Shown here piece after piece: positions 28,118 to 39,291 of a stretch of 64,000 nt of DNA. The DNA is from Acidobacteriota bacterium. Its GTDB lineage: Bacteria > Acidobacteriota > Terriglobia > Terriglobales > Acidobacteriaceae. The first letter of the stretch is position 1; each line of letters opens with the position of its first letter. Below the pieces are notes generated by a model. That model searched no databases, was not told the DNA's origin, and saw nothing but the letters and a program-made list of their open reading frames with translations. The translations under genes were made by a program, and so were the position numbers. The stretch is from contig QIBA01000034.1 of NCBI GenBank assembly GCA_003225175.1, forward strand, positions 53,918-117,917, read 5' to 3'.

Positions 28118-28972
28118 ATGAATCTCGACTATGCGCTGTCCTCTGCAGTTATACCCCTCAAAGATCGAAGCAATGGTCACAAGCATGACCACCAGACGGC
28201 TAAGTTAAAAAGAACCAAGTACGAGCAGGAGCTCCACAAGCTTCAAACCAAACTGGTCGAGATGCAGGACTGGGTAAAGTCCACTGGCGCTAAGGTTGTA
28301 GTAGTTTTCGAAGGCCGTGATGCCGCCGGCAAAGGCGGAGTGATTCATCGCATCATGGAGCGCGTTAGCCCACGCGTCTTCCGACATGTCGCGCTGCCTG
28401 CGCCAACTGAACGCGAGAGGTCGCAGCTGTATGCGCAGCGATACATCAAAGAGATGCCGGCCGCCGGCGAGGTTGTCCTCTTCGACCGCAGCTGGTACAA
28501 CCGCGTTCTGGTAGAGCACGTGATGGGGTTTTGCACCGACAAGCAATACGATGACTTTTTAAGAATGTGCCCACCCTTTGAAGCCCTTCTCAAAAACAAC
28601 AGCATCATAGTCATCAAATATTGGTTTGAGGTCAGCGAAAGAGAGCAGCACAAAAGGTTCCTCAGGCGAATCGAAGATCCAATGAGGCAGTGGAAACTCA
28701 GTCCGATGGATCTTGAGTCACATCGTCGCTGGTACGACTACTCGCGTGCTCGGGATGGGATGTTTGCGGCGACTGACACGCCGGAGTCGCCCTGGTACGT
28801 TGTGCAAAGCGACAATAAGCGGCGTTCTCGACTGAATTGCATCAATCACCTCCTTACTATGGTGCCGTGGAAGCAAATTCCGCATGCCAAGGTCACACTT
28901 CCAAAGCGGCAAAAGCCAAACGGGTATGAACCGCTCGATTGGCCTTATCGTTTTATATCCGAGAGATACTAA
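28118..28972 (+). CDS. ppk2: Polyphosphate kinase 2 (PPK2), class I-like
   Basis: 284 residues from ATG 28118; the frame is open upstream but the extra 69 residues are not family-like, and 285 residues is normal for a one-domain PPK2. Walker A is EGRDAAGKGG, Walker B is VVLFDRSWYNR, and the lid region contains RFLRRIEDPMRQWKLS. The VEHVMGFC stretch and RWYDYSRARD fit the NDP-phosphorylating class. It transfers phosphate between polyphosphate and nucleotides (EC 2.7.4.34 type) in the cytosol, for nucleotide recycling or stress energy supply. No obvious Shine-Dalgarno precedes 28118, so the start is not certain. A small membrane-protein ORF follows after 3 bp. Confidence 0.9.
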   Translation: MNLDYALSSAVIPLKDRSNGHKHDHQTAKLKRTKYEQELHKLQTKLVEMQDWVKSTGAKVVVVFEGRDAAGKGGVIHRIMERVSPRVFRHVALPAPTERERSQLYAQRYIKEMPAAGEVVLFDRSWYNRVLVEHVMGFCTDKQYDDFLRMCPPFEALLKNNSIIVIKYWFEVSEREQHKRFLRRIEDPMRQWKLSPMDLESHRRWYDYSRARDGMFAATDTPESPWYVVQSDNKRRSRLNCINHLLTMVPWKQIPHAKVTLPKRQKPNGYEPLDWPYRFISERY

Positions 28973-28975
28973 GTA

Positions 28976-29143
28976 ATGACGAAAGCAGATGCGATCGCAG
29001 AAGCTTGCGAATCACGGCTGAACGAACGATCCTCGCAATCGTCCATTGTGGCGGGAGTAGCGCTTGTCAGTGTGGGAATTCTGTATGTTGTTGCTCTCGG
29101 GACTGCGGCGTGGCTGTGGCCATTTTGGGTTGGAGGGTACTAG
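28976..29143 (+). CDS. Small single-helix membrane protein downstream of ppk2
   Basis: 55 residues from ATG 28976, 3 bp after the ppk2 stop: a polar head (MTKADAIAEACESRL), then one hydrophobic helix (residues 24-50) ending WLWPFWVGGY. The tight spacing, helix with flanking aromatic residues and normal stop make a real small protein plausible; no recognised family and no strong ribosome binding site beyond coupling to ppk2. Confidence 0.45.
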   Translation: MTKADAIAEACESRLNERSSQSSIVAGVALVSVGILYVVALGTAAWLWPFWVGGY

Positions 29144-29456
29144 CTCCGCTATGAAATAGTCTCCAGCCGTTCTACTCAAATTTCGAGGCCTGCCCGGAAC
29201 AGACGTGACTAGCCTCGAGATGCTGATTCAGTTAAACAATGAATTGAATGAATCGGGAAATAGAACTTCACTTTGCGCGAGTAGCCGATCCCGTCATGGA
29301 TCTCTTTGATCGCGCGGATTTCTGGACACCGTGAGCGAAAGACGATTTTTCCAGGGATCAATTCCGCAGTTGCGCAATTTATCGAAAAAGGACGGCTAGA
29401 AGCTCGGGCTGAAAGCGCGTTAGCGTCAGGCCTTATTCAAGGTTCTATTATCTCCA

Positions 29457-29488
29457 CAAAAGACACCCGCAGCCTCGAAACTGCGGGT
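29457..29488 (-). terminator. Intrinsic terminator of the glucosidase gene
   Basis: ACCCGCAG (29465-29472) pairs with CTGCGGGT (29481-29488) across an 8-nt loop. On the minus strand the stem is followed by GTCTTTTGT. It begins 17 bp past the glucosidase stop. Confidence 0.65.
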
Positions 29489-29504
29489 CAGAGTCCAAAG
29501 CAAC

Positions 29505-32249
<2,745 letters not shown>

Positions 32250-32413
32250 TGAGTAAGTTCCTGTTTGGGGACGAACTGAGTCGGCAGGCAGACGAAGTCC
32301 ATAGATGACTGCATTGGCAACTCGCTGGCGCTGCGAAGCTCTAAGCGTCGGATCCAAGCCCATTAAAAATCAAGAGCTTGCATCGCTGAACTGTCAGGAT
32401 TTACAGCGGGCCC

Positions 32414-32620
32414 TCAGGCGTTATCGAACGAATCCTCGGACATGCTGTCGGAACGACCGCAGAAGTGGAGATCGATAGATCGGCATAGAGGACAGGTTGC
32501 TGTACTAAAACAAACGTCTGAATCGATCCAGACCAATGAGTCGCAGAGGAGGCAGCGCCAAAGCGTGCAAGCTTTGCGCGCTACAGGTTCGGAAGATCGC
32601 GTCATCTCGGTGCGAATCAT
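32414..32620 (-). CDS. Small zinc-ribbon-like protein
   Basis: 68 residues from ATG 32620 with a strong GGGAGG 5 nt upstream (32626-32631 on the minus strand). The centre has two CxxC pairs, WRCLLCDSLVWI and TCPLCRSIDLHFCG, spaced about 18 residues, which fits a small zinc ribbon with beta strands between. The rest is polar and Ser-rich. No family recognised. It lies upstream of the glucosidase gene on the same strand but 165 bp away. The ribosome binding site and cysteine pattern make it a probable real gene. Confidence 0.6.
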   Translation of the reverse strand: MIRTEMTRSSEPVARKACTLWRCLLCDSLVWIDSDVCFSTATCPLCRSIDLHFCGRSDSMSEDSFDNA

Positions 32621-33192
32621 GTGTGCCTCCCGTATGCTTGAATTTCAACTAAGAATCACACACAAGCTGCTTCTCGAGGTGCTGTCAAGAATGCCGTACT
32701 GTCAATGCTCACAGGCAAGACACAAGCGCAATCAATCACAGGCTTTGCTGAACGAACACAAGGAAAGTTGATTTTCATTCTGTTGCAATTAACAGTTCCG
32801 AAACGACTGGGGCATGGAGCAGCATTTCGTAAGCTGAGCGGGATAGCCGGGCCGCAACGCGAGCAGTTGCGGTATTTAGGGGAAAATTCCGCGACTCGGG
32901 AACCGCACAGGCGCTCGCTCAGCTTACTCGCGTCATCTGCAAAACGCCTGGAACCCTCCCGCACGCATCGGATCACGGCACTTCAACCTTGCTCCACCAC
33001 TAATCAGATATACCTGGTTCAACTCTTATAAGCTATTCGCCGGCCGGAAAGCAGACTGTGAATAGTAAACTGGGCCTATTCGTGGCTTTCGGTGACTGGA
33101 TATTAGACGCGACCTTCCTCTCTTGCCAGTATCAGTCGGAATGTGGTTGGTGCAATCTACAACTTCGACCGCTGAGCGGAAGGGACGGATTC
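32621..33192. other. Intergenic region of about 570 bp
   Basis: Several open frames cross this stretch on both strands but none has a ribosome binding site, signal peptide or recognisable domain. It should contain promoters for the zinc-ribbon gene (minus) and for the receiver protein (plus). Nothing else seen. Confidence 0.4.
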
Positions 33193-33612
33193 ATGAATCG
33201 CCCTTGCATTCTGCTAGCCGACGATAATTCCAGCATTCTCCAACTAGCTCGTCGGCTTCTGAACACAGAGTTCACAGTAGTTTCTTCCTTGAGCGACGGT
33301 AGAACCGTGCTTAGCGAAGTACAAAATCTCCATCCAGATATCATAGTGCTCGATATTTCAATGGGAGAGCCGAACGGAATCGAGGTCGCCCGCAGTCTTC
33401 GAGAGAGCGGCTGTAGCGCCAAGATTCTGTTTTTAACTGTTCATCAGAGTCTGGATTATGTACAAGCCGCTCTCGCAGCGGGCGCTTGCGCCTACGTAAT
33501 CAAATCACGTATGAACAGTGATCTCGTGCCGGCGGTAAGGGCAGCGTGTTCGGGTCGCTTGTTTGTGTCACAACCCCTTGCCGCGCGAAACGACTGCAAT
33601 GTTCGGCAGTAG
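33193..33612 (+). CDS. Single-domain response regulator (receiver)
   Basis: 139 residues from ATG 33193; open frame upstream lacks homology. Receiver domain only: acidic pair D10/D11 (LLADDNSS), phospho-acceptor D54 (IIVLDISMGEPNG; the usual MP is MG), switch threonine in LFLTVHQ and lysine in AYVIKSR. No output domain, so it likely acts by protein contact or as a phosphate sink. It converges with the two-PAS histidine kinase on the other strand, 78 bp away, a likely partner by position. Confidence 0.85.
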   Translation: MNRPCILLADDNSSILQLARRLLNTEFTVVSSLSDGRTVLSEVQNLHPDIIVLDISMGEPNGIEVARSLRESGCSAKILFLTVHQSLDYVQAALAAGACAYVIKSRMNSDLVPAVRAACSGRLFVSQPLAARNDCNVRQ

Positions 33613-33690
33613 CGTCGGGGTCCGATAACGAAAGCAGTGGGCAACTCCGAAGGAAGTTGAATTGATTAAGCGATCTGCCATTAATCGCAC

Positions 33691-35577
33691 TCAAGCCACT
33701 CCTGCGCGCACTTGATGGACGTTGCCGTCAGCAAGTGGCACACGGACATCAATTTGGGTGCCGTACGCAGGATCAGATTGAATTGATATCGTGCCCTGAG
33801 CCAGGGCGGCTCGCTCTCGCATGCTAATCAGCCCGATACCGTTCTTGCTCAACGCGGCTTCGACATCGAACCCCTTGCCGGAGTCGCGGACGTTTAGGCC
33901 GATCTCTTCTGCCGTTCCTAACAGCTTCACTTGGAAGTGCCGGACACCGCTGTATTTCACAGCATTAGTCAAACCTTCCTGCAGGATCCTGAACAGGCAA
34001 ATCGAGATCTCTGGCGATATCGAATTGGGAACATCGGCTCCGGCAAAATCAATCTTGACCTTGTGCTGGTCCGCCAATTCTGTGCAGAAGCTCTTGCAGG
34101 CAGCAACAAGCCCGAGATATTTCAGCTTGGAGGAGTGGAGGCGGTGAGAGATCGCCTGGATTTGTGATCCAACATAATGTATGCGATTCAGAACGTCGTC
34201 AATATATCTCTGAGCCTCAGGGTCTAGACCGGAGAACTCCTTTGGGTGGTCGAGTTCAATGGCAAGCAGGGCAATTTGCTGACTTATGTCGTCGTGAAGT
34301 TCTCTCGCAATGCGGGTGCGTTCCTCTTCTTGCGCCTCAATCAGCCTGCGACTAACGCTTGAGAGCGCTTCTTCTGCAAGTTTGCGCTCGGTTAGATCGA
34401 GGCACGAGCCCATGTAACCCTCGAAGGTTCCATTGGGATCAAATCTTGGTACGCCGCTATCAAGAATCCATCGATACTGTCCGTCATGCCGGAGCAGCCT
34501 GTACTCCATTTGGAAGCCCTGACGCCGATCGAAGGCTCTAGTGTAAGTCTCCATGCACCCGCGCCGATCTTCAGGGTGAACACTTTCCGCCCACCCGTTT
34601 CCTAACTCTGCCTGAAGAGGCCGCCCCGTGAACTCAAGCCAGGAATGATTAAGGTAAGTGCAAAGCTTATCGGTGCCCGACATCCAAATGAGAACTGGAG
34701 TGGTATTGGCTACCGAGCGGAAGCGCCCCTCACTTTCGCGCAACTTCTGTTCGACGTGCTTAAGCTCAGTGATGTCTATCGCCATACCCAGCACTCGTTC
34801 TGCATCGCCATTGCTTGAGTAGCAGAACTTTCCCCTAGATCTGACCCAGCGCTCGGTTCCATCATCGCGAACCACACGGAATTCGGCGCCATACGGACTT
34901 CGGGTTAGCCTGGCATCAGCAATTGTCTTCGACACGAACTCACGATCTTCGGGGTGAATCCGATGCATGAAATCGTCGATCCTCCCAACAGAGTCGCGTG
35001 ATGCGATTCCGAAAAGATTTTGCAGATTTCCGAAGCGACGACTTCGTCCGCTTTTGAAGTCCCAATCCCAGACCCAGGAGTCGCCCACTTCCATCGCCAT
35101 TCGCAATCGCTCAGAGGTAACGGCAGTCTCGGCCTCTGCTTTTCTTCGTCGCGAACGCTCCCACACCAGGCGAGTAATAAGGAGCGTCTGAAAGAGCATC
35201 AGCGAAATGCCACCTATGATGTACGACTTGTAAGATTCCCCAGCTGTTGGCCCCCGATACAATCCAAGGCTCGTTAGGGGAAGGTCACTGTGCCTGAGCC
35301 TCCATCGATACGTTGGACGTGAACCAAACATGACATCCGGAATACGACGAACTTGGCTTATCGGCGTAGCGGAGCTGGTTGGGCATAGCAGACCGCTCGC
35401 GATCAACAAGACTAGCGCCAACTCGAGCATACGCCAGGCACGCACACGCTGTCTGATTAAGCATTCGCTGTGCAGGCGTGAGTGCATAATTGCGATCGCA
35501 GCGACAATTCCAAGCGGGAGCCTCATAAACAGCCTCGAATACCGGTAGCCAGAACTTCTGCACCTAGTTTGCAGCAA
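33691..35577 (-). CDS. PAS-PAS hybrid-type sensor histidine kinase (HisKA_3), sensor domain truncated
   Basis: 628 residues as drawn; starts at later Met codons are possible. Order: short N-terminal region, one membrane helix (about 118-137, IIGGISLMLFQTLLITRLVW), PAS 1 (about 155-275), PAS 2 (about 285-405, with WLEFTGRPL and HPEDRRG), HisKA_3 with the phospho-histidine in RIARELHDDISQQIA, and HATPase with N-box (LQEGLTNAVKYSG) and G boxes (DSGKGFD, GIGLISMRERA). The segment before the helix (RPTYRWRLRHSDLPLTSLGLYRGPT) resembles the last 40 residues of the ABC-substrate-binding-like sensor domain found in longer acidobacterial kinases, so most of that sensor seems lost. Probable partner: the receiver encoded convergently. 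Confidence 0.85.
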   Translation of the reverse strand: MLQTRCRSSGYRYSRLFMRLPLGIVAAIAIMHSRLHSECLIRQRVRAWRMLELALVLLIASGLLCPTSSATPISQVRRIPDVMFGSRPTYRWRLRHSDLPLTSLGLYRGPTAGESYKSYIIGGISLMLFQTLLITRLVWERSRRRKAEAETAVTSERLRMAMEVGDSWVWDWDFKSGRSRRFGNLQNLFGIASRDSVGRIDDFMHRIHPEDREFVSKTIADARLTRSPYGAEFRVVRDDGTERWVRSRGKFCYSSNGDAERVLGMAIDITELKHVEQKLRESEGRFRSVANTTPVLIWMSGTDKLCTYLNHSWLEFTGRPLQAELGNGWAESVHPEDRRGCMETYTRAFDRRQGFQMEYRLLRHDGQYRWILDSGVPRFDPNGTFEGYMGSCLDLTERKLAEEALSSVSRRLIEAQEEERTRIARELHDDISQQIALLAIELDHPKEFSGLDPEAQRYIDDVLNRIHYVGSQIQAISHRLHSSKLKYLGLVAACKSFCTELADQHKVKIDFAGADVPNSISPEISICLFRILQEGLTNAVKYSGVRHFQVKLLGTAEEIGLNVRDSGKGFDVEAALSKNGIGLISMRERAALAQGTISIQSDPAYGTQIDVRVPLADGNVHQVRAGVA

Positions 35578-35944
35578 CCAAAAATCGACGTAACTCTACC
35601 CCGATTCGGGATCAATTGCACTGATTTTAAGGCGGCAGCCAGCGGCATTTTGGTCCGTCAAATTTCGTCTGCAGGGCACTGAACATTCACAAATTAAAAT
35701 CCATGCCTGCATAGCAGGACAACCACTGGCAGAACTAGCAGCGTCCCGAATAAGGGCGGGTATCCGAGAGTTCAGCGTTTTTCCATTGCGAGTATTACTT
35801 GCAGGTTTTCCGCTGGATTTCCACGCAGAGTGTTACTTACGTGATGCGAGATGAAGCCGGGACTGTCAAAATTGCCAGTGCGCGCCTTGGGGGGTTCAAT
35901 TAAAACAACAGAGTAACGCGAAGACGTAAATTCGCTCGGATTGA
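35578..35944. other. Intergenic region
   Basis: No gene supported. Two imperfect copies of GAGTATTACTTGC / GAGTGTTACTTAC occur about 45 bp apart near 35789-35845, possibly regulatory half-sites upstream of either flanking gene. Confidence 0.35.
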
Positions 35945-36208
35945 ATGGCCGATCAAAAGCAACATCAACGAACTAAAGCCGCAGACTGGCAGGCGGATCA
36001 CTACATCCGGAGCGTACTGCACTATTTGGATTCCTCCACCGACTACCGCGAGTGCCTGCCCCAGTCAGGGCCAGGGCGGTTTTTGTTTCCTCCGAAAGGT
36101 GAATTCGCTACTTTGGATAACGAGCAATTCGACTGGAGCAAGACCGCCGGCAAGATTCTCCTCACGGTTTTCATTTGTACAATTCTCTTGTTGTGGATGC
36201 GAAGCTGA
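35945..36208 (+). CDS. Small protein with C-terminal membrane helix
   Basis: 87 residues from ATG 35945. A charged, His/Gln-rich N-terminus (ADQKQHQRTKAADWQADHYIRSVLHYLDSS) and a central Pro/Phe-rich part are followed by one C-terminal helix (residues 67-85, GKILLTVFICTILLLWM), suggesting a tail-anchored inner-membrane protein. No family recognised. The ribosome binding site is weak. Coding by composition and clean ending rather than by homology. Confidence 0.45.
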   Translation: MADQKQHQRTKAADWQADHYIRSVLHYLDSSTDYRECLPQSGPGRFLFPPKGEFATLDNEQFDWSKTAGKILLTVFICTILLLWMRS

Positions 36209-36568
36209 ATTGAAAGGCCGAGCTTGTGCAACAGAGATCAATAACGGCCCAATGGACCGCGTCGAACACTCGCTCGCGTGTCTGATTTTGGCGCTTGCAG
36301 CTGGCTTCGGTGTGCGTAAACATCGTTGAGTATTTTGAGGCTGGCCCTGCTCAAACCAGCGAATTTGAGTAATTGGCGATGGTAAGTTTCAGACTCATGA
36401 TTCTGTCGAAGAGCAGGTGCTGTTCTCCAAGTTAACACCTGCGAATTCTTAGGTTGTGCCTGCATCTGATTGGCCGAGCAGGTGTGAACGCCGTATGTAG
36501 GCAGTTCCATCAGGGTTGTAGCCCGTCCATCCGAGCACTCCCCTGGGCTATAGCAACTATGCATTGCG
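36209..36568. other. Intergenic region
   Basis: No gene supported; minus-strand frames here run antisense into the next regulator. Holds the probable promoter of the receiver-MEDS gene. Confidence 0.35.
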
Positions 36569-37621
36569 ATGCGGGTTGTGAATGAAGAGGGGGCTGCGTT
36601 GAGCGCAACCATCACACGGATTCTCGTCGTAGATGATTTCGAACCCTGGCGCCGTTTTATTTGGTCGGGTGTCTCCAACCAGCCAAACTTGCAGATCGTC
36701 GCAGAAGCATCCGACGGGCTAGAAGCACTTCAGAAGGCGGAACAGCTGCAACCAGACTTGATCTTACTGGACATCGGACTTCCAGCCCTGAATGGAATCG
36801 AAGCCGCTCGCCGCATCCGAAGGCTCTCTCCCAACTCCAAAATCCTATTTGTCAGCGAACACCGTTCCATCGACATAGCAAAGGAAGCCATCCGGGCAGG
36901 TGGCAGTGGCTACCTTGTCAAATCGTCCGCTGGGAATGACTTGTTGCCGGCCATGGCAGCCGTTCTTGAAGGCAAACATTTTGCCAGTCCCAGCCTGGAC
37001 GCCCAGCTCTTTATCGACACCGTGACGGCTGATCATTCTTCCCGCGAGGATGTCAGCGGAACGTCGGCCGGAAACAAGGTTGAGGTCAGCCGTGACCATC
37101 AAGTTGTGTTCTATCCGAATGATGAGTCTTGCATCGACGGATTCGCTCGGTTTGCTAAGTCCGCCGCGGATGCCGGCAATTCCGTGGTCGTGGTCGCAAC
37201 TAAATCACATCGTCCCGCCATTCTTGAGCGACTGAAGAAAGTGCTAGATGTAGACGCCGCCAGGGAACGGGGCAGCTTGATTATTGCGGACGTCGACGAA
37301 GTGTTAGCAGCGTTTATGAAGGAAGATACGCCTGTAGCAGCTCGCGTCGATGCAATTGCCCGCAACCTGATCGCAAAAGCAGCCAAGGGAGCACCGACAG
37401 AGCATTCTCGCATCGCCATTTGCGGGGAACTGGCTCCGACTCTATTAGCACGAGGAAAAACGGAGGCTGCTATCCTCGTTGAACGGCTTTTCGACGATAT
37501 CGCGATAGCCCATAATCTAGACCTTCTGTGTGCGTACGTGCTGGGCGCCTACCCGTCTGGGCGACATAGCCGAATCCTGGAGAGAATCTGCGCTGAGCAC
37601 TCGGCCGTTCACATGCAGTGA
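36569..37621 (+). CDS. Receiver-MEDS fusion response regulator
   Basis: 350 residues. N-terminal receiver with D22/D23, phospho-acceptor D68 (LILLDIGLPALNG) and lysine in GYLVKSS. After a linker (residues 155-175) comes a MEDS (MEthanogen/methylotroph DcmR Sensory) domain: HQVVFYPNDESCIDGFARFAKS, VVVVATKSHRPAILERL, GSLIIADVDEVLAAFM, and a C-terminal HNLDLLCAYVLGAYP. MEDS domains are known from DcmR-type regulators and sensor kinases and are RecA-like in fold. No DNA-binding domain is present. Start is uncertain: ATG 36569 lacks a ribosome binding site, whereas TTG 36599 has GAGGGGG 7 nt upstream and would trim ten residues. Confidence 0.8.
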   Translation: MRVVNEEGAALSATITRILVVDDFEPWRRFIWSGVSNQPNLQIVAEASDGLEALQKAEQLQPDLILLDIGLPALNGIEAARRIRRLSPNSKILFVSEHRSIDIAKEAIRAGGSGYLVKSSAGNDLLPAMAAVLEGKHFASPSLDAQLFIDTVTADHSSREDVSGTSAGNKVEVSRDHQVVFYPNDESCIDGFARFAKSAADAGNSVVVVATKSHRPAILERLKKVLDVDAARERGSLIIADVDEVLAAFMKEDTPVAARVDAIARNLIAKAAKGAPTEHSRIAICGELAPTLLARGKTEAAILVERLFDDIAIAHNLDLLCAYVLGAYPSGRHSRILERICAEHSAVHMQ

Positions 37622-37655
37622 GAAGAGTTCGGTAAGCATCTATAAAATAGGACAC

Positions 37656-37843
37656 AAATCCCTGCTAATTTCCTGACATTTTGTTGGGTCGCGGACAGAA
37701 GATCGCTAAATGCCTCTAAATTCTGAAAGTTCCGGCAAAATCGAGAAAATCCCTGTTAATCTCCTGCTCCTGAAGAAGATTTAACGTTTTCGGGCAGATT
37801 TTGATGATTCTTGAAGCGGAATCTGAAAAATTCCCTGTTATTC
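37656..37843 (+). repeat. Three degenerate copies of an AAATCCCTGTTAATCTCCTG element
   Basis: Copies at 37656-37675 and 37747-37766 differ at 2 of 20 positions; a third, shorter copy (AAATTCCCTGTTATTC) lies at 37828-37843. Spacing start to start is 91 and 81 bp, so the unit may be a longer degenerate element of about 85 bp. The region is A/T-rich compared with its neighbours and holds no gene. Similar TCCCTGTTA repeats are, as I recall, common in intergenic DNA of soil bacteria; not verified. Confidence 0.55.
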
Positions 37844-37878
37844 GGAAAACCCAGCCGCGCATCAAGCCAAGATTCTGG

Positions 37879-38286
37879 TTAGATCGAACCCTGCAGCATG
37901 ATTCCCTTGCTGATAAATCGCTTACCAGAAAATACAGACTCTAGCGCCGGCAACAGCTCATCAACGATCTGCGACTTGAGCAGGTATCCCAAAGCTCCTG
38001 TACTCAACGCAGCGTTCGCGAGGTGGGAGGAAGACTCGCTCGTCAGGAAGACGATCCTGGCATTTGGAATAATGACTTGAAGTTGGCGAGCGACCTCGAT
38101 GCCGTTAATGTCAGGCAGATTGATATCAAGTAGCACGAGATCGGGCTGCAGCTCCTGAGCCCTTGTAAGCGCCTCGGCTCCGCTTGCAGCCTCGCCATGG
38201 ATCTGCCACTCCGGTGTCACAGTGAGAAGTGTGTTGACAAAACGCCGCCAAACCGCAAAGTCATCAACCACCAAGATTCGCTTCAA
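37879..38286 (-). CDS. Single-domain response regulator (receiver)
   Basis: 135 residues from ATG 38286. Acidic pair D8/D9 (ILVVDDFAVWRRF), phospho-acceptor D54 (LVLLDINLPDINGIE), lysine in GYLLKSQ. The VDDFxxWRRF motif is shared with the receiver-MEDS protein next door (VDDFEPWRRF), so the two receivers are closely related paralogues pointing toward each other. No output domain. Confidence 0.85.
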   Translation of the reverse strand: MKRILVVDDFAVWRRFVNTLLTVTPEWQIHGEAASGAEALTRAQELQPDLVLLDINLPDINGIEVARQLQVIIPNARIVFLTSESSSHLANAALSTGALGYLLKSQIVDELLPALESVFSGKRFISKGIMLQGSI

Positions 38287-38480
38287 TGCGTTTCCACGCG
38301 CTCTGCATAAATCTCAACATTCGCGGTTGCCGACGCTACAGCGCCGAACAGCCGGCAAATGACTTGCTCTGGTGCAATCGGCTGCAGAGAATAGCGCCTA
38401 AAAAGTAAAGGGCAAGGACCATGGCGGTCGTTGCCCGAGAGCACTGTTGCAATCAGGAAGCTTTGTAGGCCCTTTAATAT

Positions 38481-39200
38481 CTAGATTGTCAAGGCGCTTT
38501 GCCGAGGGATTCGGGCGAAGAGACGTTCTGAAGAGGTAAGTACGAGTTTGCCGCGGCGTTTGCTTAAGATGCCCTTGCGTTGCCAGTCGCCTAGTAAACG
38601 ACTCGTGCTGAATCGGGTGATGTGGGCGGCGTCAGCCAATTCCTCATTCGTGATGTCGAGTGCTATGCCATCTTCCACCGGCTGACCAATGTCTTTCGCC
38701 AAGTGAAACAGTACGCGTGCGAGCCGTTGCTTAGCAGAGTGAGAAATCAGGGCCAGATGGGCGGTGACATACCACTTCAAATAGTCCGACGCGGTCGCCA
38801 ACATATTCTCGAGCAAACGTGGGTGCCGCAAAACGACGCGTCGAATGTCGGCGCGACTCCACACTAACAATTCGCTGTCCTTTACTGACTCTGTACTGAC
38901 TAGATATAGGTCGGGATCGTGCATGAGAGTCATTGCGCCAAAGACATCGCTTGGCAGTATCCAGCGGAGAATGACTCTGCGCCCATCCTCGGTCAAAGTG
39001 AAATATCGAGCACGTCCGCTCAGAAGCAGAAAGAAATGATTAGCGGCTTCTCCTTCAGTAGACAAAACCGCACCTCGCGGATACTTGCGACGTACTCCGG
39101 CAGAAACAACACGCTCAATATCCGATTTGTCCAAACCCTTGAACAGTGGCGGCTGTGGCTCGGCGCCGCTTGCAAAATCGGAATTTGCACACCTGAGCAC
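38481..39200 (-). CDS. Crp/Fnr-family transcription regulator
   Basis: 239 residues from GTG 39200. Cyclic-nucleotide-binding-type beta roll (about residues 20-135: PLFKGLDKSDIERVVSAG, GAVLSTEGEAANHFFLLLSG, ILPSDVFGAMTLM), a dimer helix, and a winged HTH (DITNEELADAAHITRFSTSRLLGDWQ). The N-terminus has a single cysteine, so it is not an FNR-type iron-sulfur sensor. The phosphate-binding RxS arginine of CAP is not evident, so the ligand may not be cAMP. Divergent from the degenerate receiver-ATPase gene across a 91-bp gap, suggesting co-regulation. Confidence 0.85.
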   Translation of the reverse strand: MLRCANSDFASGAEPQPPLFKGLDKSDIERVVSAGVRRKYPRGAVLSTEGEAANHFFLLLSGRARYFTLTEDGRRVILRWILPSDVFGAMTLMHDPDLYLVSTESVKDSELLVWSRADIRRVVLRHPRLLENMLATASDYLKWYVTAHLALISHSAKQRLARVLFHLAKDIGQPVEDGIALDITNEELADAAHITRFSTSRLLGDWQRKGILSKRRGKLVLTSSERLFARIPRQSALTI

Positions 39201-39291
39201 TGGAATGAATGTTATCGGCAGGCATGCAGGAATTCACACTGCGGATAGTGACAGTATTCGCGGACCTCGTAATTCGGCGAGGCTGTTCGAC

